36,180 bases of DNA from Chitinispirillales bacterium (GCA_031254105.1 JAIRVB010000045.1:1-36180), one strand, 5' to 3'; positions 7,579 through 14,990 are shown, counted from the stretch's first letter. Notes: generated from the letters alone by a model not told the origin. A program made the numbers and translations.

Positions 7579-8106
7579 ATGCATAGCGATAACCATTACC
7601 AAAAAAAGATAAAATTCTGCCCCGCCTGCGGAAGGTTAGCGCAAGTTAATGAGTGGCGTAAAATTGTTTGCTGTGAATGCGGATTTGAGCTTTACTTTAA
7701 CGCAGCGGCGGCAACAGCCGCTCTTATCTACGATTCTGAGGGACGTTTGCTTGTAACTAAAAGAAATCACGAACCTGAAAAAGGTTTTCTTGATCTGCCC
7801 GGCGGTTTTGTGGACTTTAACGAAAACGCTGAAAGCGCGCTTAGACGGGAACTGCTTGAGGAGTTGAACCTTGAGATTGAACAGACCCGTTATTTTTGCT
7901 CAATACCAAACACCTATATATATAGTGATATAAAATACCATACACTTGACATTTTTTTCATCTGCGAACCCAAAGACCTGTCTGTCATCAAACACAACGA
8001 AGAAATTATGGAAGTACTCTTCAAGTTTCCTGATCAAATTTGTGCGGAGGAAGTTGGTTTCAGTTCGATGAAAAAACTTTTAGATTTACTCAAAAAAACT
8101 TATTGA
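7579..8106 (+). CDS. Nudix hydrolase with N-terminal zinc ribbon
   Basis: The product hydrolyses a nucleoside diphosphate linked to another moiety; the exact substrate is unknown. It is about 175 residues. A zinc ribbon with Cys14, Cys17, Cys31/32 and Cys34 (CPACG, CCECG) is followed by the Nudix domain. The Nudix box at 76-98 fits Gx5Ex7REUxEExGU with Asn in place of the late Gly (RELLEELNL). The layout resembles NudC-like NADH pyrophosphatases and ADP-ribose pyrophosphatases but lacks the long NudC N-terminus. ATG 7579 is preferred; an in-frame TTG at 7567 would add four residues, and neither has a strong Shine-Dalgarno. It stands alone downstream of the tRNA terminator. Confidence 0.85.
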   Translation: MHSDNHYQKKIKFCPACGRLAQVNEWRKIVCCECGFELYFNAAAATAALIYDSEGRLLVTKRNHEPEKGFLDLPGGFVDFNENAESALRRELLEELNLEIEQTRYFCSIPNTYIYSDIKYHTLDIFFICEPKDLSVIKHNEEIMEVLFKFPDQICAEEVGFSSMKKLLDLLKKTY

Positions 8107-8504
8107 CCTGCTTTCCCCGCGTTATTATTCTATCCTCATAAATGAATTAATCATTTTCTAACAGTACAACATCTTGATTTACAATGTGTTACAGTTAATA
8201 ACCATCTTCATGAACACCATTTAAAACTTGAAATATCAAAAATGATGATAAGGTACATATTTAGCCAAAGGAACGGTACCTTATCTGACGGTAAGAAAGA
8301 AAAGGTATCAATGATTATCGGTGTACGGTGATATTAGAGTCATAACTTTGCGGTGGGATGACATGAGGCGAACTTTTTCAAGCGGATCAACTTTACCAGC
8401 GCAAAGATCCGCTGCCGAATGTTACTATCTACAGCATCAATTTACAAAACAAAGGGGGAATATGTATCCCCCCTTTGCGTTTATTCTTAACTAATCTCCC
8501 TACC
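8107..8504. other. 398-bp intergenic region
   Basis: No recognised gene. A plus-strand frame stays open for about 70 codons (roughly 8145-8330, ending in IIGVR and a stop) without a convincing start or family. The right end holds the hairpin that probably terminates the minus-strand hydrogenase operon. Confidence 0.4.
8451..8476 (-). terminator. Probable terminator of the hydrogenase operon
   Basis: AAAGGGGG (8451-8458) and CCCCCTTT (8469-8476) form an 8-bp stem around a 10-base loop. Read on the minus strand it lies 29 bases after the hydA stop and is followed by a T-rich TGTTTTGT tail. Confidence 0.7.
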
Positions 8505-10265
8505 CTACCACCGGTACTCCGGTCTGGGAGTATAAGAAGTATGAAGTAATTCATGGGATTTGTGCGAGAGCGGCTTTTCCAGGAATTCTTCGTAAACTTT
8601 AATGATAGAAGGATTCTGGTGTGAGCAGCGTTTCACTGAATTGCCATCATCTGTATAAAGACCATAAGCCCTGTCGTTGCGCACTTTATCATCCGCGCCA
8701 TAAGGCTGACCGCCTCCGCCAACGCATCCGCCACGGCAGGCCATTACCTCAATAAAGTGGTACGGCGTTTCTTTGCCCGCCGCGAGCGCTTCCTTGACTT
8801 TATCAAGAACCGAAGAGATATTAGCCATTCCATGAGCAACGGCCACTCTGACCTCTGTTCCGTCTATGTCAATTTTAGCTTCCTTTACTCCGTCAAGGCC
8901 GCGGACATCTACAAGGTCTACGTTCGCAAGCTCTCTTTTTGTGATTAAATGGTACGCTGTTCTGAGAGCCGCTTCCATAACACCTCCTGTCGCGCCAAAA
9001 ATCGTACCGGCGCCGCTGTATTCGCCAAGGATAGTATCTACACCCTCTTCAGGCAGATTATTAAAATCAATACCCGCAGATTTTATCATACGGCTCAGTT
9101 CACGTGTGGTAAGAGAGACATCAATGTCCTTACGACCGCTTGAAGACATCTCCTTTGAGCGGGAGATCTCAAACTTCTTGGCGGTGCAGGGCATGATTGA
9201 CACCATGAAAATTTTATCAGGATCAATGCCTATCTTCTTAGCGTAATATGTCTTTGACAGCGCGCCAAGCATAGCCTGCGGCGACTTTGCGGTTGAGAAA
9301 TAAGGAATCATCTCGTGATAGAACTTCTCCAAATAATCAACCCATGCGGGGCAGCATGTGGTGATAAGCGGAAGCGGAGCTTCTTTTGTCGGTTTACTGA
9401 ACCTTTCAACAAACTCGCTTCCCTCTTCCATAATGGTAAGATCCGCTGTAAAGTTTGTGTCAAAAACTGCTTTGAATCCAAGACGCCTGAGCGCGGCGTA
9501 AAGCTTTCCGGTTTGTATAGAACCTGAGGGCAGTCCGAAAGCCTCGCCGATAGCAACGCGGACAGCGGGGGCGATTTGAACTACAATGTGTACATCGGGT
9601 TTGCGCAGGGCGTTCCATACGATATGTTCCTCTGATTTTTCGTAGATAGCTCCTACCGGACAATGCGCCGAGCATTGACCGCATTTGATACAGGGGCTGT
9701 CATTGAGAAGAACATCAGCGGCCGGAGCGATGCGTGTTTTCTCACCGCGTCCAAGAAGTTCAAGCGCCCACACATCCTGCATCCCCTGGCAAACTTTAGC
9801 GCAGCGGCCGCACAGCACGCACTTTTCAGGATTCAGCACAAGTGAAGTGGTGCTTGTATCCTGAGGAATATCCTGAAGGCGCTGTGGGAAAGCCATCCCC
9901 CTTATGCCAAACTCAGAGGCTAACTTTTGCAACTCACAAGCCATGTTTCTGGGGCATGCTAAACAGTCATTCGGGTGAGTTGACAAAATCAACTCAACAA
10001 CAGTTTTGCGCACCTCTACGATTTCGGCATCGTGAGTGATAATGCTCATCTCCTCCTCCACCAGTGTGGCGCAGGCGCGAAGCATCTTGGGAGACCCTTC
10101 CACCTTTACGACACAAATACCGCACGCCGCCCAAGGCTCAAGATCGCGGTGCCAGCACAGCGTGGGAATGCTAACCGATACTTTACGGGCAGCCTCAAGG
10201 ATAGTAGCGCCTTGCTCTACTTCCACAGGCAGGCCGTTTATTTTTAATTTTACCATTTTGTTCAT
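8505..10265 (-). CDS. hydA: [FeFe]-hydrogenase catalytic subunit HydA (electron-bifurcating type)
   Basis: The catalytic subunit reduces protons to H2 (or oxidises H2) at an H-cluster; in HydABC complexes it works with ferredoxin and NADH together. The 586-residue protein has an N-terminal [2Fe-2S] domain (Cys37, Cys48, Cys51, Cys65), a His-ligated cluster motif (HPNDCLACPRNMAC, 97-110), two [4Fe-4S] sites (CVLCGRCAKVC 149-159; CIKCGQCSAHC 192-202) and the H-cluster domain. The H-cluster motifs are TTCCPAW (303-309), MPCTAKK (358-364) and MACRGGC (508-514). The start chosen is ATG 10265, with AAGGAG seven bases upstream. A longer frame from 10310 would translate a REP-like repeat (MDPRQRADDR) and is rejected. 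It is the last gene of the operon, 77 bp after hydB. Maturases HydEFG are not in this window. Confidence 0.95.
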   Translation of the reverse strand: MNKMVKLKINGLPVEVEQGATILEAARKVSVSIPTLCWHRDLEPWAACGICVVKVEGSPKMLRACATLVEEEMSIITHDAEIVEVRKTVVELILSTHPNDCLACPRNMACELQKLASEFGIRGMAFPQRLQDIPQDTSTTSLVLNPEKCVLCGRCAKVCQGMQDVWALELLGRGEKTRIAPAADVLLNDSPCIKCGQCSAHCPVGAIYEKSEEHIVWNALRKPDVHIVVQIAPAVRVAIGEAFGLPSGSIQTGKLYAALRRLGFKAVFDTNFTADLTIMEEGSEFVERFSKPTKEAPLPLITTCCPAWVDYLEKFYHEMIPYFSTAKSPQAMLGALSKTYYAKKIGIDPDKIFMVSIMPCTAKKFEISRSKEMSSSGRKDIDVSLTTRELSRMIKSAGIDFNNLPEEGVDTILGEYSGAGTIFGATGGVMEAALRTAYHLITKRELANVDLVDVRGLDGVKEAKIDIDGTEVRVAVAHGMANISSVLDKVKEALAAGKETPYHFIEVMACRGGCVGGGGQPYGADDKVRNDRAYGLYTDDGNSVKRCSHQNPSIIKVYEEFLEKPLSHKSHELLHTSYTPRPEYRW

Positions 10266-10284
10266 CCGTCTACTCCTTAATCTA

Positions 10285-10325
10285 TCATCCGCGCGTTGGC
10301 GGGGATCCACTGTTCTTTTTTTGTA
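10285..10325. repeat. REP-like palindromic repeat between hydB and hydA
   Basis: The stretch contains TCATCC, then GCGCGTTGGCGGGGATCC, then ACTGTTC and a T-run. It aligns with the two REP-like copies inside the 6040-6229 element, sharing the GCGGG-ATCC core, the following CTGTT and the T-run. Its palindrome is imperfect. It fills most of the 77-bp gap between hydB and hydA and could form an mRNA hairpin that adjusts relative expression. Confidence 0.6.
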
Positions 10326-10342
10326 ATGATCAACAAGAGTTC

Positions 10343-12130
10343 TTAGTTCTTGACAACGGCCTTGAATTTACATACCTCTTCGCAGACTCCGCACTTGATA
10401 CACTTTGATGTGTCAAGCGTATGCTGCTGCTTTTTCTCGCCTGTAATGGCGCCGACCGGACACTTCTTAGCGCAAAGCCCGCAGCCTATGCACTTGTCAG
10501 CCAAGATAGTGTACAGCAGCAGGTTTTTGCACTTTCCGGCAGGACATTTTTTGTCCCTGATATGCGCTTCATACTCATGCTCATAGTACTTTAAGGTAGA
10601 GATAACAGGGTTAGGAGCGGTCTGTCCGAGAGCGCATAGCGCAGCCCGTCCCATAGCCTGACTTATCTGCTTCATTTTGCGGATATCTTCCTCAGTACCG
10701 TCACCGTTTGTTATCTTTTCCAGATAGTTGTATAGCTGGCGCCCGCCAATGCGGCAGGGTGAACACTTTCCGCATGATTCATCAACTGTAAACTCAAGGT
10801 AAAACTTGGTTACATCGACCATACAGTCATCTTCATCCATTACGATCATACCGCCGGAACCCATAATAGACCCAAGCTTCGCTAAGTTCTCAAAGTCAAT
10901 TGGAGTGTCAAGATAGTCGGAGGTGATCACACCGCCTGAAGGGCCGCCTGTCTGCACAGCCTTGAACTTCTTGCCATTGGGAACTCCGCCGCCGATATCG
11001 TAAACAATGTCACGCAGAGTTGTACCCATCGGAACTTCTATAAGGCCGCTGTTTTTGATCTTTCCAGTAAGCGCAAAAACCTTTGTTCCCTTGGAAGTCT
11101 CTGTTCCGATTTTTGAGAACCAGTCTCCGCCCTTAAAAATAATGATGGGGATATTGGCCCATGTTTCCACATTGTTAATAACCGTCGGCTTACCCCAGAG
11201 TCCCTTGACAGCAGGAAACGGGGGGCGTGGAATAGGCATTCCGCGTTTTCCCTCAATTGACGCTAAGAGAGCGGTTTCTTCACCGCACACAAACGCTCCG
11301 GCGCCAAGACGAATCTCAATGTAGAAGTTAAAACCGCTGTTAAGAATATTTTCACCCAAAAGCCCCATTTCTGTTGCCTGAGCGATAGCAACTTCAAGAC
11401 GGTGAATGGCAAGCGGGTATTCCGCGCGGATGTAAATGAACCCCTTGGAGGCGCCCACTGTTTTTCCCGCAATGGCCATGGCTTCAAGCACAGAGTGAGG
11501 ATCACCCTCAAGGATACTTCTGTCCATGTACGCTCCCGGGTCGCCTTCATCGGCGTTACAAACGATATACTTCTGGTCGCTTGAAGTACTTTGAGTAAAT
11601 GACCACTTTCTCCATGTCGGAAATCCTGCGCCGCCTCTTCCGCGAAGTCCTGATTTTTTGAGTTCCTCAACCACATCTTCGGGTTTCATCTCAAAGAGTA
11701 CCTTTTCAAGCGCCAGATACCCGTCACGGGCTATGTACTCGTTTACATCCTCAGGATTAATAAAGCCGCAGTTGCGAAGCACAACGCGAATCTGTTTGCG
11801 GTAAAAATCAATATTGTCGATACTTGCCCGCTTTGAGCTCTCCTGCTTGTTGTAAAGAAGACGGCTAACTTTTCTGCCCTTGATTATGTGTTCTTCGATA
11901 AGTTCCTTAGCGTCTTCAGGCTTTACATGCACATAAAAACTCTCATCAGGAAGTATCTTAACAATAGGACCTTTTTCGCAAAAACCGAAACATCCGGTTT
12001 TCACCACCTGGTTTTCATTCAGGATATTATGATTTTCAAGCTCTTTCTGTAAAGCTTTAAAAATATCATCAGCCTTGCTGGATTCACATCCGGTACCACC
12101 GCACACTAATATATAATTATTAAATTTCAT
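10343..12130 (-). CDS. hydB: Electron-bifurcating hydrogenase subunit HydB (NuoF-like, FMN/NADH-binding)
   Basis: This subunit binds NAD(H) and FMN and is the probable site of electron bifurcation in HydABC. Its 595 residues run as follows: a thioredoxin-like [2Fe-2S] domain (Cys10, Cys15, Cys47, Cys51), a NuoF core with the glycine-rich FMN/NADH motif GRGGAGFPTW and EGDPGAYMDRSILEGDP, an SLBB region, the [4Fe-4S] site ESCGKCSPCRIGG, and a C-terminal two-cluster ferredoxin domain (CIGCGLCAKKCP; CIKCGVCEEVC). The extra N- and C-terminal domains distinguish HydB from plain NuoF. ATG 12130 has AGGGGGAGAG immediately upstream. It follows the small ferredoxin-like gene by 12 bp, consistent with one operon. 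Confidence 0.95.
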   Translation of the reverse strand: MKFNNYILVCGGTGCESSKADDIFKALQKELENHNILNENQVVKTGCFGFCEKGPIVKILPDESFYVHVKPEDAKELIEEHIIKGRKVSRLLYNKQESSKRASIDNIDFYRKQIRVVLRNCGFINPEDVNEYIARDGYLALEKVLFEMKPEDVVEELKKSGLRGRGGAGFPTWRKWSFTQSTSSDQKYIVCNADEGDPGAYMDRSILEGDPHSVLEAMAIAGKTVGASKGFIYIRAEYPLAIHRLEVAIAQATEMGLLGENILNSGFNFYIEIRLGAGAFVCGEETALLASIEGKRGMPIPRPPFPAVKGLWGKPTVINNVETWANIPIIIFKGGDWFSKIGTETSKGTKVFALTGKIKNSGLIEVPMGTTLRDIVYDIGGGVPNGKKFKAVQTGGPSGGVITSDYLDTPIDFENLAKLGSIMGSGGMIVMDEDDCMVDVTKFYLEFTVDESCGKCSPCRIGGRQLYNYLEKITNGDGTEEDIRKMKQISQAMGRAALCALGQTAPNPVISTLKYYEHEYEAHIRDKKCPAGKCKNLLLYTILADKCIGCGLCAKKCPVGAITGEKKQQHTLDTSKCIKCGVCEEVCKFKAVVKN

Positions 12131-12142
12131 CTCTCCCCCTGA

Positions 12143-12532
12143 TCACTTGAGAATGTCTGCCGCGGGTTTATCAACAACATGACCGTCAAGAAGCTTGCGC
12201 TCTATCAGGTGCTCGTTTACAATGCGCTTCGCTACATCCGCCTTAACATTGCCGTAAATTATATCCGGCATTCCAGGCATTTGTACCTCAACAGTAGGCT
12301 CTACATTACACAAACCTATGCATCCGGTCTGAGTAACTGTTACATCGGTCAAACCTTTAGCGTCAATCTCATCAAGAAACGCGTTGAACGCTTCCTTGGC
12401 GCCCGCAGCTATACCGCATGTGCCCATACCAACGATAATATGAACCGACTTGCCTTCGGAATCACGCCGGCTCAGTTCATTTTTCTTGACTTCACGGAGC
12501 TTTTTAAGATCCGCCAAACTTATTTTACCCAT
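12143..12532 (-). CDS. Small thioredoxin-fold [2Fe-2S]-ferredoxin-like protein of the hyd operon
   Basis: This 129-residue protein resembles the thioredoxin-like [2Fe-2S] ferredoxin family (NuoE C-terminal half, HydB N-terminus), with GMGTCGIAAGAKEA, TQTGCIGLCNVEPTVEV and a C-terminal ...VNEHLIER helix. Only three of the four usual cluster cysteines are present: Cys39, Cys71 and Cys75. The position expected for the first Cys (residue 34) is Val. It may bind no [2Fe-2S] cluster, or use another ligand, and could be a structural or regulatory subunit like the extra small proteins in clostridial and acetogen hyd operons. Its start overlaps the end of the ATPase gene by 13 bp, indicating translational coupling, and it is 12 bp before hydB. 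Confidence 0.85.
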   Translation of the reverse strand: MGKISLADLKKLREVKKNELSRRDSEGKSVHIIVGMGTCGIAAGAKEAFNAFLDEIDAKGLTDVTVTQTGCIGLCNVEPTVEVQMPGMPDIIYGNVKADVAKRIVNEHLIERKLLDGHVVDKPAADILK

Positions 12533-13110
12533 TTATCAATTCCCCCCTGTTCAAATAATTTCTTATTTTCAATCAGCTCTTCTTCCATTGACCGCAGGTA
12601 TTTGCGCAACGCAATAAGCGCCTGGGCGTCCCGCAAATCTCCCAGCGCATCCGCAACTTCGCTGCGTGATACAGCCCAGGAATCATCATCAAAAATTCTA
12701 TTAAACTTAAGCTCAAACTCCCCCGGCTGCCCCATAAGGGTTACAAGCGCGTTTACAAGATTTCCCACAGGCGGTGCGTCAATGTTTTTTGAATCATAGC
12801 TGAAAGACAGCGATGTCCCGACATTCTTCTCACTTGTAATATCCCATGAGCCTTTACACTGATCCGCAAGCTGGGCGAGAAACGATAATCCCAAACCCAC
12901 CCTTCGTTTCGCGTGCTTGATACCATCCGTAAAAAATGGATCGCGAACTCTCGCAAGCGTCTTATCATCCATACCGCAGCCATTATCGGATATGCATACC
13001 TTAATACCTTTATCCTGACTTTCATACAGATCAACAGTAACTTCGTCAGCCTTTGCTTCAACAGAATTCTGTACCAGATCAACTATGTAATCAGAGAGGG
13101 TATAATGCAT
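12520..13110 (-). CDS. Histidine-kinase-type ATPase (HATPase_c) in the hyd operon
   Basis: The 196-residue protein is a stand-alone GHKL/HATPase_c domain: N-box DLVQNSVEA (11-19, Asn15), G1 box DNGCGM (42-47), then RVGLGLSFL (70-78, G2) and a GTSLSF strand. No dimerisation histidine, sensor or membrane segment is present, so it is not a complete sensor kinase; an anti-sigma-factor-like or ATP-sensing role is possible. A helical C-terminal tail (about 150-190) is rich in Glu and Lys. Similar ATPase genes sit between hydC and hydD-like genes in some acetogen and clostridial hydrogenase operons; their function is not established to my knowledge. It lies 18 bp after hydC and overlaps the next gene by 13 bp. 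Confidence 0.85.
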   Translation of the reverse strand: MHYTLSDYIVDLVQNSVEAKADEVTVDLYESQDKGIKVCISDNGCGMDDKTLARVRDPFFTDGIKHAKRRVGLGLSFLAQLADQCKGSWDITSEKNVGTSLSFSYDSKNIDAPPVGNLVNALVTLMGQPGEFELKFNRIFDDDSWAVSRSEVADALGDLRDAQALIALRKYLRSMEEELIENKKLFEQGGIDKWVK

Positions 13111-13128
13111 CTATCCGCTCCAACCTCC

Positions 13129-13611
13129 TTAACCTTTATACTTCTCAAGGATCCCGGCAACTTTTGCTACCGGAACGCAGCCGAACACTTCGCCGTCTAT
13201 GGTAAGCGCCGGCGCAAGTCCGCAGCAGCCTACGCAACGAACCGCCTGAACCGAAAATTGGCCGTCTTCCGTAGTAGCGTTAACCCCTATCCCTAAAAGC
13301 CTTTCGAGTTCCTTAAGCAGATCTTCCCCGCCTTTCAGATAACAGGCGGTTCCCATACAGACGGAGATAATATGTTTGCCGGGCTTTTCTAATTTGAAGT
13401 AATGATAGAATGTCATCACCCCGTAGATTTTAGCCAGCGGGACATCAAGCTTTTTAGAAACAGTCAGGGCTACATCGCGGGGGATGTACCTGTAAACCTG
13501 CTGAACCTTATGCAGGACCATGATAAGGTTGCCCGGCTTATCCTTCCATTCATTTATGAAAGCATCAAGCTCAGGCGTCAGTTCAGTTAAAACCGGCATG
13601 CTTTGGGGCAT
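13129..13611 (-). CDS. hydC: Electron-bifurcating hydrogenase subunit HydC (NuoE-like)
   Basis: The product is a 160-residue NuoE-type subunit carrying one [2Fe-2S] cluster that passes electrons within the HydABC complex. The N-terminal helical bundle (about 10-70, VLHKVQQVYRYIPRDVA, GVMTFYHYF) is followed by the thioredoxin-like domain with Cys85, Cys90, Cys126 and Cys130 (CMGTAC; CVGCCG), the complete ligand set. The ATG at 13611 is supported by AGGAGG seven bases upstream. It is the first gene of the operon; its promoter probably lies in the 340-bp divergent region that also holds an operator-like palindrome. Confidence 0.95.
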   Translation of the reverse strand: MPQSMPVLTELTPELDAFINEWKDKPGNLIMVLHKVQQVYRYIPRDVALTVSKKLDVPLAKIYGVMTFYHYFKLEKPGKHIISVCMGTACYLKGGEDLLKELERLLGIGVNATTEDGQFSVQAVRCVGCCGLAPALTIDGEVFGCVPVAKVAGILEKYKG

Positions 13612-13951
13612 ACTGAAGCCTCCTGAAAACAGTTAATTATGGAACAAAATGTATTTATCTGCTGAGAAAACCGGTAAAAATTCCCAATTTCTCCAGATAT
13701 ATAAAATAATTCATTATGTACATTATACAATACTTATTTGCATAATTTTTATGCAAATCAGAAATAAAACAACAAACAGGGAACAGACCCTCATTAGCGC
13801 TGCCGGGCGTGCTCGATATTCGGCTTATACCTTGATAAACACAGTCCGTGTTGTATTTCCGCATCAACAAAATACTTGTATTATCCTAAGGCCATAAACT
13901 ATGTTTATACTCACTGCCATAACAACTTCGTACATTTTCGAGGCAGCCTAA
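13612..13951. other. Divergent control region between hydC and the DRTGG-like gene
   Basis: This 340-bp AT-rich region has no gene. It contains the hydC Shine-Dalgarno, a minus-strand TATAAT at 13727-13722 (probable -10 of the hyd operon) and a perfect inverted repeat at 13736-13758 overlapping where the -35 would lie. The plus-strand promoter of the DRTGG-like gene should also be here but is not obvious. Confidence 0.55.
13722..13758 (-). promoter_or_regulatory. Candidate hyd operon promoter and operator
   Basis: ATTTGCATAA (13736-13745) and TTATGCAAAT (13749-13758) are perfectly complementary 10-base arms with a 3-base spacer. The minus-strand TATAAT (13727-13722) lies nine bases away, so a regulator bound here would cover the -35 position, where no good -35 is seen. 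This suits either activator-dependent or repressed expression. It is not the usual Rex box (TTGTTAA-type). Confidence 0.55.
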
Positions 13952-14296
13952 ATGAAATTCAGTGACATAGTTAGAACTCTCGCCGCAAGTGTTGTCAACA
14001 AGTCTTCAGCGTACGACTCGTGCAACGTACAAAGCGTGATAGTTTCAGACCTCATGAGCGATGTGCTCACTATGGAGCGGCCTTCACCATTGCTTGTAAG
14101 CTCACTCTCTTCAGATCAAACCCTTCGCACCGCTTCAATGATTGACGCTGCCGGAGTAGTAATCGCCCAAAACAAACTTATCCCAGAGCCGATGACAAAA
14201 CTCGCTGAGGAGCTCGACATTACATTGCTATGTACGCCTTTAGCAAAGTTTGAAGCTTGTGTTTTTTTGGGTAAACTTCTTGAGGAAGACCTGTAA
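13952..14296 (+). CDS. DRTGG-domain-like protein associated with the hydrogenase operon
   Basis: The 114-residue product matches the small DRTGG-like proteins found beside [FeFe]-hydrogenase operons: VSDLMSDVLTMERP, SSDQTLRTASMIDAAGVVIAQNKL, LAEELDITLLCTPLAKFEACVFLGKLL. The fold is an alpha/beta domain that in other proteins accompanies CBS or phosphotransacetylase domains and may bind a nucleotide-like ligand. Here it stands alone and is transcribed divergently from hydC across a shared control region, which suggests a regulatory or sensing role. No DNA-binding motif is visible. Family assignment rests on sequence style and context. Confidence 0.75.
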   Translation: MKFSDIVRTLAASVVNKSSAYDSCNVQSVIVSDLMSDVLTMERPSPLLVSSLSSDQTLRTASMIDAAGVVIAQNKLIPEPMTKLAEELDITLLCTPLAKFEACVFLGKLLEEDL

Positions 14297-14423
14297 TTCT
14301 GTGTAACATAGCATTACGGGCACATGGTAAATAATATTTCTTTCGCAATGAATCCCCCCAAATAATATTTGACGAGCCGCCTTTCTACGCTGTTTTTCAG
14401 CATTGAATGATGATATTATATTT
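14297..14423. other. Intergenic lead-in to the tandem array
   Basis: No gene is seen. AAATAATATTT occurs twice in this AT-rich stretch, about 40 bp apart, once with a base change. It leads directly into the 33-bp repeats. Confidence 0.3.
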
Positions 14424-14903
14424 GGATAATGTACAAAACAGGCTAACATTACCATCTGTTTTTGTGCAATACATGGCAATCTCAGCCTCGTAATATGTGC
14501 AAAACCAGACATTGTTATCATTGAAAAATGTGCAAAATTAGCTTACATTATCATAGATATTTGTGCAATACTGTATAATATTAACCTCTGAATATGTACG
14601 AAACAAGTCATTGTTATCATTGAAAAACGTGCTAAATTAGCTTATATTACCATAGATATTTGTGCAATATAGAATAATATTAACCCAGGAATATGTAAAA
14701 AATCAGGCATTATTATCATTGAAAAATGTGCAAAATTAGCTTATATTATCACAGATATTTGTGCAGTATCAGATAATATTAATCTCGTAATATGTGTAAA
14801 ATCAGATATTATTATCATTGAAAAACGTGCAAAATAAGCTATCATTATCATAGATATTTGTGCAAAACTAAGTAACATTACCCACGAAAAATGTACGCCC
14901 TCA
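14424..14903. repeat. Tandem array of about fifteen 33-bp units with 99-bp higher-order pattern
   Basis: Units of 32-34 bp follow head to tail, each with a TGTGCAA-like word near its start (variants TGTACAA, CGTGCTA, TGTAAAA, TGTGTAA), and a TTATCAT or ATTAACC word near its end. Three unit types alternate: one beginning GAAAAATGTGCAAAATTAGC, one beginning GATATTTGTGCA, one beginning GAATATGTA or GTAATATGTG. The third type ends TTATCATT. So the array is really about four copies of a 99-bp trimer plus diverged end units. There are no conserved repeat/unique spacer blocks, so it is not CRISPR. The 33-bp spacing is close to three helical turns. Function is unknown. Confidence 0.9.
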
Positions 14904-14927
14904 TTAAATAGTATTATTTTATTCCTG

Positions 14928-14943
14928 TAATTACGCGTAATTA
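14928..14943. promoter_or_regulatory. Perfect 16-bp palindrome upstream of the DUF4143 ATPase gene
   Basis: TAATTACGCGTAATTA is its own reverse complement. It lies 47 bp before the ATG at 14991 and just after the tandem array, followed by TATATATTTAATTAAA. The position suits a dimeric repressor site overlapping a promoter. Confidence 0.45.
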
Positions 14944-14990
14944 TATATATTTAATTAAAGACCCTCTAAAACCTTGTAGAAGGAGCCCTC

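Noticed and set aside
10266-10310. N-terminal extension of HydA starting at 10310
   Set aside because: It translates a REP-like repeat and has no ribosome binding site; AAGGAG correctly precedes the ATG at 10265.
11263-11676. 137-codon minus-strand frame inside hydB
   Set aside because: It is another frame of the well-supported hydB coding sequence, with no family features.
12179-12799. 206-codon plus-strand frame across the hyd operon
   Set aside because: It is antisense to two overlapping genes with clear domain motifs; composition is that of a shadow frame.
13736-13758. Rex-binding site
   Set aside because: The arms ATTTGCATAA/TTATGCAAAT do not match the TTGTTAA-type Rex consensus.
14424-14903. 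CRISPR array
   Set aside because: There is no constant repeat alternating with unique spacers; every unit is related along its whole length, and no cas genes are present.
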